Of a stretch of DNA of 26,510 nt, positions 1 through 8,393 are shown piece after piece. The notes under the pieces were generated by a model. That model saw nothing but the letters and a program-made list of their open reading frames with translations, was not told the DNA's origin and made no database searches. The first letter of the stretch is position 1. Each line of letters opens with the position of its first letter. This DNA comes from Deltaproteobacteria bacterium (GTDB lineage: Bacteria; Desulfobacterota; Dissulfuribacteria; Dissulfuribacterales; JALVPX01), in assembly GCA_027031565.1 (NCBI GenBank), contig JALVPX010000224.1, forward strand, positions 1 to 26,510. The letters run 5' to 3'. Made by a program: the position numbers and the translations under genes.

Positions 1-263
1 GGCACAAGACAGCCCAAAGGCATCTTGCTTGACGCAACATCTTTGATCACTGGCAGATCCCTGCCTTCAAAACGCACTTTGATCTTGCGGGCAGATCTGG
101 GCGGCCTGAATTTTACAAGCCCGATGGTGCCGGTTTCAAAGGAATCCGGCTCAACAGCTACCATCCAGTTGCCGGAGGAAGCAGCAACAGGGGTTGCGCA
201 CCCAAACGTACACAACGCTGCACATCCCTTGATCCACATTTCCAAAAAATTGCGGCGGTTCAT
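1..263 (-). CDS. Exported protein, N-terminal part (probable M23-type peptidase), cut by window edge
   Basis: An open frame starts at the ATG read from 263 and runs off the left edge, giving 87 residues. The N-terminus MNRRNFLEMW has a twin-arginine-like RRNFL, followed by a hydrophobic stretch and a small-residue region (TPVAASS), so the product is probably exported, perhaps by Tat. The start lies one base after the xseA stop, with GGAAAGG in the end of xseA as a likely ribosome site, so the two genes are translationally coupled. The beta-rich segment after the signal (about residues 33-85) resembles the N-terminal domain that precedes M23 (LytM-like) peptidases, and an M23 gene beside xseA is a recurring deltaproteobacterial arrangement as I recall it. 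The catalytic domain is outside the window, so the family call is inference. Confidence 0.6.
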   Translation of the reverse strand, partial: MNRRNFLEMWIKGCAALCTFGCATPVAASSGNWMVAVEPDSFETGTIGLVKFRPPRSARKIKVRFEGRDLPVIKDVASSKMPLGCLV

Positions 264-264
264 C

Positions 265-1695
265 TCATTCTTCACCTTTCCTTACTGATTCTACCTTGCA
301 TTCGAGGCAGCCTCTGGCAAGACGCACTTTCAACTTGTCCCCAATCCCCACATCCTTGGCATTCGTGACAATCCTGCCTGTTTTGGCAGAATAGACAAGA
401 CTGTAGCCCCTTGACAAGACGCTAAGGGGGCTCAGGGAATGAAGCCGGCCAGCCAAACCAGACAGCCTTGTCTGTTTGCTTTCTACTATCCTTTCCACAC
501 TGGTATGCAGTGACTGCTCCAGCAATTCCAAACGCGCCCCAAGACCTGACAGATATTTTAAGGGGTCACACGAAGCAAGCCTGATCCCAAGCGATGCCAA
601 CTGATTGAGAAAATGCGCCCTTTTCCCTTCAACCAGCTGTGCCAGTCTGTTTTGAAACTCATCCACCATCAAACGATGTTCAGCCAGTATCCAGCGCGGC
701 TCCTTTAAACGTGCTTCAAGGAAATGGACCCTTTGTGACTTTTCTCGAATATTTTGTCGGAGGACATCTGCAAGGCGTGACTCAAGGAGACGGACCCTCT
801 CTTCATACGCAGAGACATCAGGAACCACCAACTGAGCTGCTGCTGTAGGCGTGGCAGCCCTGGCATCAGCCACGAAGTCAGCTATGGTAAAATCAACTTC
901 ATGCCCGATTGCCGAAACCACAGGAATTTTGCAGGCGAAGATGGCCCTCGCGAGGGATTCATCATTAAAAGGCCACAGATCCTCCAGGGAACCGCCGCCC
1001 CGGGCTATCACGATCACGTCACCCAGGCCCGCTGCATGCTCAGCCAAGGCAAGACCCTTTATTATTTCATCTGCTGCTTCGTCGCCCTGCACCTTTACTG
1101 GGCAGATAATAATTTCCACCCCCTTATAGCGCATCCGGGCCGTTTTAACGAAATCGTGAAGGGCCGCCCCGGTTGGCGATGTTATGAGAAAGATCCTGCT
1201 CGGAAACGCAGGCAGTTCCTTTTTGCTGGATTTTTCAAAAAGGCCCTCTCTGGCAAGACGCTCCTTCAACTGCTCAAAGGCAAGACGCAGGGCACCTTCT
1301 CCTGCCGGTTCTGCAGCATCCACAACCAGTTGAAGATCACCCCTGTTGCGGTAAATATTCACCCTTCCCAGACATAGCAGGTGCTGGCCGTCTTCCAAGG
1401 CAAAGGGCAGCCTGCCTGCCTGGCTTTTAAACATCACAGCCCTGATCTGGCTCGAATCATCCTTGAGCGTGAAATAGAGATGCCCTGAGCCTGGCGAGCG
1501 CAAGTTTGAGACCTCTCCTTCCACCCACAACAAATCAAAGTGAAATTCGAGCCTGTCTTGTACAGAGGCCAGAAGGGAGGATACGCTCCATATCACGCGC
1601 CCACAAGGTTCAACACTCGAACCATTGCAGGCTTCTTCCTGCAAATCGGGAATCACGCTGTCTGGAAACAGGCTTGAAAATAGATCGTCAGGCAT
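265..1695 (-). CDS. xseA: Exodeoxyribonuclease VII large subunit
   Basis: XseA is the catalytic large subunit of exonuclease VII, a single-strand DNA exonuclease that works with the small subunit XseB in the cytoplasm. The 476-residue product has the expected order: an N-terminal OB-fold (about residues 33-130, with LWVEGEVSNLR and GHLYFTLKD), the nuclease core (ITSPTGAALHDF at 171-182, VIVIARGGGSLEDLWPFN at 227-244, SAIGHEVDFTIADF at 261-274) and a long helical C-terminal region. Length is normal for the family apart from an extra 30 or so residues before the OB-fold. No Shine-Dalgarno precedes the ATG, and a TATAGT -10-like box lies only about 10 bases upstream, so the start may be leaderless or slightly misplaced. 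xseB is not in the window. The gene is transcribed away from the DUF1844/ispE operon. Confidence 0.95.
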   Translation of the reverse strand: MPDDLFSSLFPDSVIPDLQEEACNGSSVEPCGRVIWSVSSLLASVQDRLEFHFDLLWVEGEVSNLRSPGSGHLYFTLKDDSSQIRAVMFKSQAGRLPFALEDGQHLLCLGRVNIYRNRGDLQLVVDAAEPAGEGALRLAFEQLKERLAREGLFEKSSKKELPAFPSRIFLITSPTGAALHDFVKTARMRYKGVEIIICPVKVQGDEAADEIIKGLALAEHAAGLGDVIVIARGGGSLEDLWPFNDESLARAIFACKIPVVSAIGHEVDFTIADFVADARAATPTAAAQLVVPDVSAYEERVRLLESRLADVLRQNIREKSQRVHFLEARLKEPRWILAEHRLMVDEFQNRLAQLVEGKRAHFLNQLASLGIRLASCDPLKYLSGLGARLELLEQSLHTSVERIVESKQTRLSGLAGRLHSLSPLSVLSRGYSLVYSAKTGRIVTNAKDVGIGDKLKVRLARGCLECKVESVRKGEE

Positions 1696-1764
1696 AATAG
1701 ACTACTATAAAGGATAAAAGGCAGACCGGCATCTAACAATCTTGAGGCATAAAATTACAACCGG

Positions 1765-1793
1765 TTGCCCTGTAAAGCAGGCTGTCTTATATA
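1765..1793 (+). promoter_or_regulatory. Predicted sigma-70 promoter for the DUF1844-ispE operon
   Basis: TTGCCC at 1765-1770 (4 of 6 to TTGACA) is followed by a 17-base spacer and TATATA at 1788-1793, inside a run TATATATAAAT. Transcription would begin near 1800, leaving about 50 bases of leader before the ATG at 1849. It is the best match in the divergent gap between xseA and the plus-strand operon. Prediction by eye. Confidence 0.5.
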
Positions 1794-1848
1794 TAAATTC
1801 GCCGATAATCGAAAATTGCAAGTCTTCTCTACCCTGGAGGAACACATC

Positions 1849-2184
1849 ATGGCTGAAGAAAAGAAGGAACAGCAGGCACAAAATGAATCCGGAAGCAGTG
1901 AAATGAAAAGTGATGCCGAAGAGCAGATCTTGCTGCCGGAAGTGACATTTTCATCATTTATTGTTTCCCTCAGCACTGCCGCGCTGGTTCATTTGGGAGA
2001 AATGGAAGAACCCGGCACCGGCGCAAAGGGGAAAAATCTGCCAATGGCAAAACATACCATAGACACGTTAGCCATGCTCCAGGACAAGACCAAGGGAAAC
2101 CTTGATGATGAAGAAAAGGCGCTGCTGGACCACATCTTGTTTGATTTGCGATTAAAATTTGTAAAGGCATCCAAAAGAGGGTGA
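1849..2184 (+). CDS. DUF1844 domain-containing protein
   Basis: A 111-residue cytoplasmic protein of unknown biochemical role. The first 30 residues are polar and probably disordered. The DUF1844 core follows, with the signature stretch FSSFIVSLSTAALVHLGEME and then a helical part ending in KTKGNLDDEEKALLDHILFD. I chose the ATG at 1849 because CTGGAGGAA sits seven bases upstream. An upstream in-frame ATG (1765) would overlap the predicted -35 box and has no ribosome site. Its stop overlaps the GTG start of ispE (GTGA), which implies co-translation with the isoprenoid gene. DUF1844 genes beside housekeeping genes are common in Desulfobacterota. No function is assigned. Confidence 0.9.
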   Translation: MAEEKKEQQAQNESGSSEMKSDAEEQILLPEVTFSSFIVSLSTAALVHLGEMEEPGTGAKGKNLPMAKHTIDTLAMLQDKTKGNLDDEEKALLDHILFDLRLKFVKASKRG

Positions 2185-3029
2185 AAAAGGTCATCATAAA
2201 CTCCCCTGCAAAGATCAATCTCTTTCTCAAGGTCACCGGAAAGCGCCCGGATGGATACCACGACATTTATACCATTTTTCAAAAGGTGTCTCTGTTTGAC
2301 AAGGTGGAGATATGCGCCAACACTAAGGTGCAGTCTAACACAATAGAATTGGAGTGTTCGGATCCAGAAATAGCTGCAGACAACACCAATTTGGCCTGGA
2401 TAGCAGCAGAGCTTTTTCTTGATAAGAGCGGAGCAGAAGGTTCTGTATCCATAAAGCTGCATAAGAAAATCCCAGCCGGTGCAGGGCTGGGAGGAGGAAG
2501 CAGCAATGCCGCAGCCGTGCTGAAGGGGTTGAATGCCCTATTTGGCAGTCCGCTTGGCCTCGACGATTTGCTGGGCCTTGGGGCAGACCTGGGGGCAGAT
2601 GTGCCCTTCTTTATTACCGAATGGGGGGCTGCAACTGGAACGGGAAAAGGCACCCGTTTGCACCCTGTACAATCGAGCAATTCTTATTATATTTTAATAT
2701 GGCCGGGGTTTTCGGTCTCTACCAAGTGGGCCTATGAGAATTTTGTGTTGACAAGCAATAAAGAGACCACTATTTTTGGCCCTGGTCAAGGCTCTGAGGA
2801 AGTCTTTTTGTGGCAAAATGATCTCGAAGAGGCCGTAATGACTCGTTATCCTTTGTTAAGGGAATTGAAATCCCGGTTGAAAGACGCCGGGGCCTTGCAT
2901 ACACTCATGTCGGGCAGCGGTTCTGTGATCTTTGGCGAGTTCCCAAGCAGGCAGGAAGCAATGAACGGTCTTTCCCGGCTGGCCACGGACCACTCTTGGA
3001 AAACCTATGTAGTGCAGGGATTACAATAA
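2181..3029 (+). CDS. ispE: 4-diphosphocytidyl-2-C-methyl-D-erythritol kinase
   Basis: IspE phosphorylates CDP-methylerythritol with ATP in the non-mevalonate (MEP) isoprenoid pathway. The 282-residue protein is a GHMP kinase of normal length: substrate-side motif SPAKINLFL with Lys11, the glycine-rich ATP loop PAGAGLGGGSSNAAA at about 98-112, LGADVPFF with the catalytic Asp140, and the C-terminal GHMP motif MSGSGSVIFG. The start is a GTG overlapping the stop of the DUF1844 gene. The N-terminus fits the family exactly from there, and the internal start of this frame has no better alternative. It is followed after 13 bases by tRNA-Gln and then prs, an order also known from pseudomonads. Confidence 0.97.
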   Translation: MKKVIINSPAKINLFLKVTGKRPDGYHDIYTIFQKVSLFDKVEICANTKVQSNTIELECSDPEIAADNTNLAWIAAELFLDKSGAEGSVSIKLHKKIPAGAGLGGGSSNAAAVLKGLNALFGSPLGLDDLLGLGADLGADVPFFITEWGAATGTGKGTRLHPVQSSNSYYILIWPGFSVSTKWAYENFVLTSNKETTIFGPGQGSEEVFLWQNDLEEAVMTRYPLLRELKSRLKDAGALHTLMSGSGSVIFGEFPSRQEAMNGLSRLATDHSWKTYVVQGLQ

Positions 3030-3042
3030 AAAATTTAAGGAT

Positions 3043-3117
3043 TGGGGTGTCGTCAAGCGGTAAGACACGGGTCTTTGGAACCCGCATTCGGAGGTTCGAA
3101 TCCTCCCACCCCAGCCA
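3043..3117 (+). tRNA. tRNA-Gln (anticodon UUG)
   Basis: The sequence folds as a full cloverleaf of 75 bases including an encoded CCA. The acceptor stem pairs TGGGGTG with CACCCCA, with discriminator G. The D arm is GTC...GAC, the anticodon arm is CGGGT-CTTTGGA-ACCCG with TTG at positions 34-36, and the T arm is GGAGG-TTCGAAT-CCTCC. The U1-A72 pair is typical of bacterial tRNA-Gln. It lies between ispE and prs on the same strand and is probably processed from their common transcript. Confidence 0.97.
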
Positions 3118-3153
3118 TTTTTTTTGTCCTTTTGAGAGGAGCACCTTTGGGAC

Positions 3154-4098
3154 ATGAAGCTTAACCAGATGAAAATATTTACAGGGAACGCCAATCCCGA
3201 TCTAGCCCAGGCCATATGCGATTATTTAGGAGAGCCGCTAGGCCGCGCCTCTGTTCGCACATTCAGCGACGGTGAAATATTTGTTGAGATTGGCGAAAAC
3301 GTGAGGGGCACAGACGTATTCATAATTCAGCCCACCTGCCCTCCTGTAAACCACAATCTCATGGAACTGCTCATAATGGCTGATGCCTTGAGGAGGGCCT
3401 CTGCCAGGAGGATAACAGCCGTGGTGCCCTACTACGGATATGCCCGGCAGGACAGAAAGGCAGCGCCAAGGGTCCCCATAACAGCAAAACTCGTAGCCGA
3501 TATAATAACCGTGTCAGGCATCCGCAGGGTTCTTGCCATGGACCTTCATGCCGGTCAGATACAGGGTTTTTTCAGCATACCTGTTGACCACCTCTTTGCA
3601 GCCCCAGTTCTCATAAAATATCTGGGCGGTCACATGAACCATGACGTAGTAATGGTTTCGCCCGATGCAGGCGGGGTTGAGCGTACTAGGGCCTTTGCCA
3701 AGAGACTTGGGGCAGGGCTCGCCATAATAGACAAGAGGCGTGACAAGCCTAATGAATCCCAGGTAATGCACATAATCGGCGATGTAAAGGGCAAGACTGC
3801 CATAATCCTGGATGACATGGTGGATACCGCAGGCACCCTTTGCAAAGCCGCGGATGCCTTGGTGGAGCATGGTGCCCTGGAAGTGCACGGCTGTGCAACC
3901 CATCCTGTTTTGTCAGGGCCGGCGGTTGGCCGAATAAAGGAATCAGCATTGAAAACCCTTGTGGTAACAAACACTATTCCCCTTTCTCCTGAAGCAGCAC
4001 AGCTTGATAAAATCAAGGTCCTGTCTGTATCAGAGCTGCTCGGGGAGGCCATAAGGCGTATACACGACGATGACTCGGTGAGTTCACTTTTTATATGA
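3154..4098 (+). CDS. prs: Ribose-phosphate pyrophosphokinase (PRPP synthetase)
   Basis: Prs transfers pyrophosphate from ATP to ribose 5-phosphate, making PRPP for purine, pyrimidine, histidine, tryptophan and NAD synthesis. The 314-residue protein has the full class I set: KIFTGNANPDLA at the N-terminus, FSDGEIFVEI, VPYYGYARQDRK (93-102), the metal-binding DLHAGQIQGFF (130-140), SPDAGGVERTR and the PRPP loop DDMVDTAGT (220-228). The ATG at 3154 is preceded by GAGAGGAG with a rather long 12-base gap. The next in-frame ATG (3169, Met6) would match many homologues but has a worse spacing. rplY begins 24 bases after the stop. The gene is likely transcribed with ispE and tRNA-Gln. Confidence 0.97.
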   Translation: MKLNQMKIFTGNANPDLAQAICDYLGEPLGRASVRTFSDGEIFVEIGENVRGTDVFIIQPTCPPVNHNLMELLIMADALRRASARRITAVVPYYGYARQDRKAAPRVPITAKLVADIITVSGIRRVLAMDLHAGQIQGFFSIPVDHLFAAPVLIKYLGGHMNHDVVMVSPDAGGVERTRAFAKRLGAGLAIIDKRRDKPNESQVMHIIGDVKGKTAIILDDMVDTAGTLCKAADALVEHGALEVHGCATHPVLSGPAVGRIKESALKTLVVTNTIPLSPEAAQLDKIKVLSVSELLGEAIRRIHDDDSVSSLFI

Positions 4099-4122
4099 TA
4101 GACATCCAAGGGAGATCAAATC

Positions 4123-4791
4123 ATGAAACAGGTAGAAATAGAAGCTTCCAGAAGAAATGAAACGGGAAAAGGTGTTGCCCGGAAATTGCGCCGCAGTGGC
4201 CAGATACCAGGTGTAATCTACGGATCCAAGACCGAACCCATCCCGCTCGCTGTCAATATGCATGAATTCAACAGGTTGCTCTTTTTGGCCAAGGGAGAGC
4301 AGATGTTGATTACCATGAACATAAAGGATAACGGGAATTCCATTCAAAAGCTTGCCATGATCAAGGACCTGCAGCTTCATCCAGTCAACGATCAGGTTCG
4401 ACACATAGATTTTTACGAAATCTTCATGGACGAGCCAGTCACAGTGGAAGTACCCATAGCAGCAAAGGGCAAGGCAAAGGGTGTGGATGAAGGCGGGACT
4501 ATGGAATTTCTCCAAAGGACGATCGAGGTCTCCTGCCTCCCCATGGCAATCCCGAAGGCAATCGAGGTTGACGTGAGCGATCTTGGCATTGGTGACGCCC
4601 TTCACGTGGCAGACCTTACCCCTCCAGAGGGTGTGACAATCGTGGAAGACCCGGAAACTACCATCATCACTGTGGTAGGCGCAGCACCGACCGAGGCAGA
4701 AGAACTCGAAGCCGCTGAAGAGGAAGCGGAAGCCGCTGCAGAAGCAGCAGCAGAAGCACAGGAGAAGTCTTCTGAAGAAGAGGCTGGCTAA
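4123..4791 (+). CDS. rplY: 50S ribosomal protein L25 / general stress protein Ctc
   Basis: This long form of L25 binds 5S rRNA in the large ribosomal subunit. Of 222 residues, the first 90 or so form the L25 domain (EIEASRRNETGKGVARKLRR, IPGVIYG, QLHPVNDQVRHIDFYEI) and residues about 100-185 form the TL5/Ctc C-terminal domain (VTVEVPIAAKGKAKGVDEGG, LHVADLTPPEGV). A final tail of about 40 residues is almost only Ala and Glu and is probably disordered. The ATG follows AAGGGAGA at a good distance. The pair rplY-pth next to prs is widely conserved in bacteria. Nothing unusual otherwise. Confidence 0.97.
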   Translation: MKQVEIEASRRNETGKGVARKLRRSGQIPGVIYGSKTEPIPLAVNMHEFNRLLFLAKGEQMLITMNIKDNGNSIQKLAMIKDLQLHPVNDQVRHIDFYEIFMDEPVTVEVPIAAKGKAKGVDEGGTMEFLQRTIEVSCLPMAIPKAIEVDVSDLGIGDALHVADLTPPEGVTIVEDPETTIITVVGAAPTEAEELEAAEEEAEAAAEAAAEAQEKSSEEEAG

Positions 4792-4793
4792 GT

Positions 4794-4810
4794 CCTGATT
4801 CGATATCAGG
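4794..4810 (+). other. Small stem-loop in the rplY-pth gap
   Basis: CCTGAT (4794-4799) pairs with ATCAGG (4805-4810) around a 5-base loop, just after the rplY stop and 14 bases before the pth ATG. There is no U-run, so it is not an intrinsic terminator. It may be an mRNA processing or stability element, or chance. pth has no clear Shine-Dalgarno. Confidence 0.35.
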
Positions 4811-4824
4811 CCTGTGACCAAGCC

Positions 4825-5412
4825 ATGTTTGACAAGATTATAGTGGGCCTGGGAAATCCAGGCCCAAAATATGAAAACACCCGTCATAACATTGGTTTCA
4901 TCGTAATCAACCGCCTGGCTGAATCCCACAACTTACAATTTAATACTGGTAAAAAATCATTCAAATCTGAAACCGCCTCTGGCACCATTGACCATTCGAA
5001 AGTATTGTTAGTAAAACCCTTGACCTATATGAACAAAAGCGGCGAAGCCGTGGCAGCGATACTGAATTTTTACAAAAACGGTCCTGAGGATTTGGTGGTT
5101 GTACATGACGACTTGGACCTGCCACTTGGAAGAATTCGCATTGTGAAACAGGGAGGAGCAGGCGGACATAACGGCATTCGCTCCATTATTTCCTCCTTGG
5201 GTACCCGGCTCTTTCCAAGAATCAGAATCGGAATCGGGCGCCCCCAAGATGCATTGCCGGTGGAAACCTATGTCTTGTCACCGTTCGGAGAATATGAATT
5301 GCCTTTGCTCCGTAAGGTGGTAGATAGTGGAGCGGAAGCTGTGGTTACTATCCTCAATGAGGGCATTGAAAAGGCCATGAACCAGTTTAATGGAAAGGTT
5401 ATAGAGGCATGA
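4825..5412 (+). CDS. pth: Peptidyl-tRNA hydrolase
   Basis: Pth cleaves the ester bond of peptidyl-tRNA released from stalled ribosomes, recycling tRNA in the cytoplasm. The 195-residue protein is of normal length and has GLGNPGPKYENTRHNIGF with Asn11 and the catalytic His21, KPLTYMNKSGEAV, the VHDDLDLPLGRIR segment with the catalytic Asp near 95-96, and GGAGGHNGIRSI. The ATG at 4825 fits the family start, though the ribosome site is weak. The last bases overlap the next gene by ATGA, so the peptidase gene downstream is translationally coupled. Confidence 0.97.
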   Translation: MFDKIIVGLGNPGPKYENTRHNIGFIVINRLAESHNLQFNTGKKSFKSETASGTIDHSKVLLVKPLTYMNKSGEAVAAILNFYKNGPEDLVVVHDDLDLPLGRIRIVKQGGAGGHNGIRSIISSLGTRLFPRIRIGIGRPQDALPVETYVLSPFGEYELPLLRKVVDSGAEAVVTILNEGIEKAMNQFNGKVIEA

Positions 5413-6758
5413 AAAGGATCTTGCGGCTTATTTTTATATCTTTTTTCATCATTCTCATTTCAGGTGTTGGCTTTCTTTCTTACATGCTCCTGGAAGGAAC
5501 ACCTCCCAAAATTGAGCCTGTATCTGTTCCGAAGGTGGTGGGAAAGGTGTTTGAAATCCGCTTGAAGGCCACTGACAACCGAAGCGGAATAAAGGAGATC
5601 GAGCCTGTAATTGTTCAAGGCGGCAAAAAACACATCATTCCAGCCCGAAAATATGGTTCCAGCCATTGGTGGCTGGGCTCGGGAGTGAAAGAGGTGCAAG
5701 AAAAATGGGCCATCCAGGCCACAGAAATGGGCCTCAAAGAAGGACCGGCCAAAATTTTGATCACCGCAAGGGATTCTTCATTCAGGAACCTGCTGAAGGG
5801 CAACAAGGCCGTTCTGGAACAGGATGTGGTCATCGACCTCACGCCTCCGCGCATCGCATTGAAAAGCCTCATCCACAATATAAGATCAGGAGGCTCTGGC
5901 CTGGTGTCTTACAAGTTGAACGAACCTGTAGTCAAGACCGGGGTCTTAATAGACGGGCTATTCTTTCCAGGCACACCCAATCCAGGCCGGGGGCAAAATA
6001 CTTACATAAGCCTGATTGCCCTGCCCTTTGACAAGATCCGGGTAAAAAAATTCCTTGTAGAAGCTGCTGACCAGGCTGGAAATATTGCAAGGATGGGAGT
6101 GCCTCATAAGATATTCCCGAGAAGGCCTAAAAAGGACAAGATCAATATAACAGACCATTTTCTTCAACTTAAAATCCCCTATTTTGAAATGAATTATCCC
6201 TGGGTAAAGGGCGCAACCCTCCTTGAAACCTTCTTGAATGTCAACCGGGAGTTGCGGAAGAAAAATGGCGAGGAAATAAAGGCCATCTGCAGCAAAATAA
6301 GTGCTGAACAATTTTGGAAGGGGGCCTTCAAAAGGCTGCCTGGTTCCGCCTCGAGGGCCAACTTTGCAGACGAACGCACCTACTATTACAAGGGAAGAAA
6401 GATAGACCGCCAATTTCACATGGGAGTTGATCTTGCCAGCCGAAAACATGCCAAGGTCCCGGCAGCCAATAATGGCATGGTGGTATTTGCAGACTCTTTA
6501 GGAATCTACGGCAACACCATTATCATCGATCATGGTCTGGGCCTCTATTCCATGTATTCACATTTGAGTGAAATGACCGCGGAAAAGGGTGAAATGGTAG
6601 CAAAGGGAGCCATCATAGGCCATACAGGCAGCACAGGCCTTGCAGGTGGAGACCATCTCCACTACGGCATGGTGGTAAACGGCATATTTGTAAATCCAGT
6701 GGAGTGGTGGGACGGCAGATGGATACGGGACCACATAGAAGCAAACATGAACCCGTAA
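5409..6758 (+). CDS. Membrane-anchored M23 family metallopeptidase
   Basis: A 449-residue envelope protein, probably a peptidoglycan endopeptidase or an amidase activator. Residues 7-28 form one hydrophobic segment (a signal anchor). The middle (about 35-240) looks like beta-sandwich/Ig-like repeats, with TDNRSGIKEIE, ARDSSFRNLLKG and AADQAGNIARMG. The C-terminal LytM domain holds the zinc ligands: HMGVD at 337-341 (HxxxD) and HLH at 416-418, with the typical GHTGSTGLAGGDHLHYG. All catalytic residues are present, so it should be active. It overlaps pth by 4 bases. The helical exported protein downstream starts 2 bases after its stop, which suggests a shared cell-wall role. Confidence 0.93.
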   Translation: MKRILRLIFISFFIILISGVGFLSYMLLEGTPPKIEPVSVPKVVGKVFEIRLKATDNRSGIKEIEPVIVQGGKKHIIPARKYGSSHWWLGSGVKEVQEKWAIQATEMGLKEGPAKILITARDSSFRNLLKGNKAVLEQDVVIDLTPPRIALKSLIHNIRSGGSGLVSYKLNEPVVKTGVLIDGLFFPGTPNPGRGQNTYISLIALPFDKIRVKKFLVEAADQAGNIARMGVPHKIFPRRPKKDKINITDHFLQLKIPYFEMNYPWVKGATLLETFLNVNRELRKKNGEEIKAICSKISAEQFWKGAFKRLPGSASRANFADERTYYYKGRKIDRQFHMGVDLASRKHAKVPAANNGMVVFADSLGIYGNTIIIDHGLGLYSMYSHLSEMTAEKGEMVAKGAIIGHTGSTGLAGGDHLHYGMVVNGIFVNPVEWWDGRWIRDHIEANMNP

Positions 6759-6760
6759 AG

Positions 6761-7399
6761 ATGATGAAATCCATCAGACCGAAAAACATCGGGCGCCTGC
6801 CGATTATTGCGGTTGCCATCCTCTGCTATATCTTTCTTACTGCCTTTACCTTGCCGACCCCGCAGCAGCTGACAAAAAGCATAGAACTGCAGCTTGAAAA
6901 AATCCGTGAAAAAGCACCGAAAATCAAGGCGTACCGCAAGTGGAGAGAAACGGAAAAGGCCACATGGCAGCTCCTGAGAAAGGCGGAATTGGCTGGCGCA
7001 CCACGCTATGCAAAACCAGACTGGGTACAGGCATTAAAGCTGTTCAGCAGGGCCAAGGATTACGCTAAAAAGCAGTCCTTCAAAAAGGCGACATTCCTTG
7101 CCAAAAAGGCCAGGGAACAAGGGGCCTTGGCAATGCAAAAGGCGCGGGAAGAACTCAAGAAAAGAAGGAGCGAGGCAAGGGCTCTTCTCGAACCCATTGA
7201 TCGTGATCTTGACCTGATCGATAAGCACATGGATCACGAAGATCGTTCATTGATAACTACTTACGCGCAACTCCTTCTTGAATTCAGCGCCCTTGAAAAT
7301 GCCTTGAAACTGGAACATTTTCAGGAAATCCGCGAAAAGGCGCCTGCTCTCCAAAAAAAGGTGGAGAGCTTCAAGAGATCAATTGGTGTAAGAGAATAG
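6761..7399 (+). CDS. Exported or membrane-anchored helical protein of unknown function
   Basis: I do not recognise a named family. The 212-residue product has an N-terminal hydrophobic segment (about residues 12-30, LPIIAVAILCYIFLTAFTLP) that acts as signal or anchor. The rest is strongly charged, Lys/Glu/Ala-rich and almost wholly helical, with coiled-coil character around 75-140. Its arrangement (an export signal, then long helices) recalls periplasmic DUF4398-like proteins, but that is only a resemblance. I chose the ATG at 6761, right after the peptidase stop. A longer frame reaching back to 6704 would overlap the peptidase by 55 bases and bury the signal segment. The tight spacing suggests co-expression with the M23 peptidase. 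Confidence 0.8.
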   Translation: MMKSIRPKNIGRLPIIAVAILCYIFLTAFTLPTPQQLTKSIELQLEKIREKAPKIKAYRKWRETEKATWQLLRKAELAGAPRYAKPDWVQALKLFSRAKDYAKKQSFKKATFLAKKAREQGALAMQKAREELKKRRSEARALLEPIDRDLDLIDKHMDHEDRSLITTYAQLLLEFSALENALKLEHFQEIREKAPALQKKVESFKRSIGVRE

Positions 7400-8323
7400 G
7401 TGCCCCCAATCAAGGACAAAAAATCCCTGATCATAGAAATCAAGGGCAGTGTCCCATGGTTGAGACGTCTTGAAATAGGTCTTGCATCAATGCCGCTTTT
7501 CCAAAGATGTATGCCATACATTAGGAAGGGCAGCAGCACCCTCACACTGGAATTTCATGTGTCTCAAGATACCTGGGACGATCTCCTGGCCTCATTTGAA
7601 GATTCAGTCCGGCGCCTGGAAGCAGAACACGGCCCAATAGAAGATGAAATCGCCTTTGAGATAAGATCCGGAAAATCACTAGAATGTGATCCCCGGCCGC
7701 TTTACCTTGGCAACCAGCTCACCATTTTACCTGCAAATCGTGACAAGGCCCCTCCTACTGTATCAGACAGCGGCCGGACAGTTGTGTTAGAAACCGGATG
7801 GGCCTTTGGAACCGGCCGCCATCCAACCACGCGGCTTTGCCTCGACGGCCTACTGCTCCTCAGGAACAAGGGGATGCTGTTCAATAAAAAGGTGCTCGAT
7901 ATAGGAACTGGAACGGGAATTCTGGCAATCACGGCTGTTATGCTGGGCTGTACCTCGGCGGCCGGAGTGGACATATCGAACGAGGCCCTTGAAATTGCTA
8001 ATGCCAATATAAAGAGGAACCGTTTGGAAGAGAGGATCTCCCTGTTTTCGAATCTTGATGAAGTCGTGGATTCAGGACCATTCGATATCATCGTGGCCAA
8101 TCTTACTCCATCAGTCATTTCCCGGATTGTCTCTTCCATGATCACGTTATCGAGAGATGACACCATTTTTTTATTGAGCGGTTTCGGACCCCAACACGTT
8201 TCTGACTTGATTGAGCTTTTGGGCCGATTCGGAGTGGACCAAATAATGTCCAGGATGACAATGCAAGGCTGGGCGCTTCTGATGGTGACAAAAAGGATCA
8301 TTTGTGATAACTTTGAAAAGTAA
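7400..8323 (+). CDS. prmA: Ribosomal protein L11 methyltransferase
   Basis: PrmA uses S-adenosylmethionine to methylate ribosomal protein L11. The 307-residue protein has the substrate-binding N-terminal domain (about 1-115), the linker with AFGTGRHPTTRLCLDG (135-150), the SAM motif VLDIGTGTG (165-173), the acidic VDIS (190-193) and IVANLTP (231-237), all PrmA hallmarks. The start is taken as the GTG that directly follows the stop of the preceding gene. No strong ribosome site is seen (AAGAGA is the best), so a different start is possible, but the protein aligns with the family from near its first residues. Length is normal. Confidence 0.93.
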   Translation: MPPIKDKKSLIIEIKGSVPWLRRLEIGLASMPLFQRCMPYIRKGSSTLTLEFHVSQDTWDDLLASFEDSVRRLEAEHGPIEDEIAFEIRSGKSLECDPRPLYLGNQLTILPANRDKAPPTVSDSGRTVVLETGWAFGTGRHPTTRLCLDGLLLLRNKGMLFNKKVLDIGTGTGILAITAVMLGCTSAAGVDISNEALEIANANIKRNRLEERISLFSNLDEVVDSGPFDIIVANLTPSVISRIVSSMITLSRDDTIFLLSGFGPQHVSDLIELLGRFGVDQIMSRMTMQGWALLMVTKRIICDNFEK

Positions 8324-8393
8324 AGATTTCTTTATCATCCGCTTCAATCCCAAAACTTCATTTTGAAAATCATCCAGGCTGATGGAGTAAAAG

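Noticed and set aside
901..1377. A 158-codon plus-strand open frame over xseA
   Set aside because: It is antisense to the conserved nuclease core of xseA and shows no family motifs.
4084..4929. A long minus-strand open frame of 281 codons over rplY and the start of pth
   Set aside because: It is the complement of two genes with strong family signatures. Its product is rich in Cys, His and Phe and resembles no protein family.
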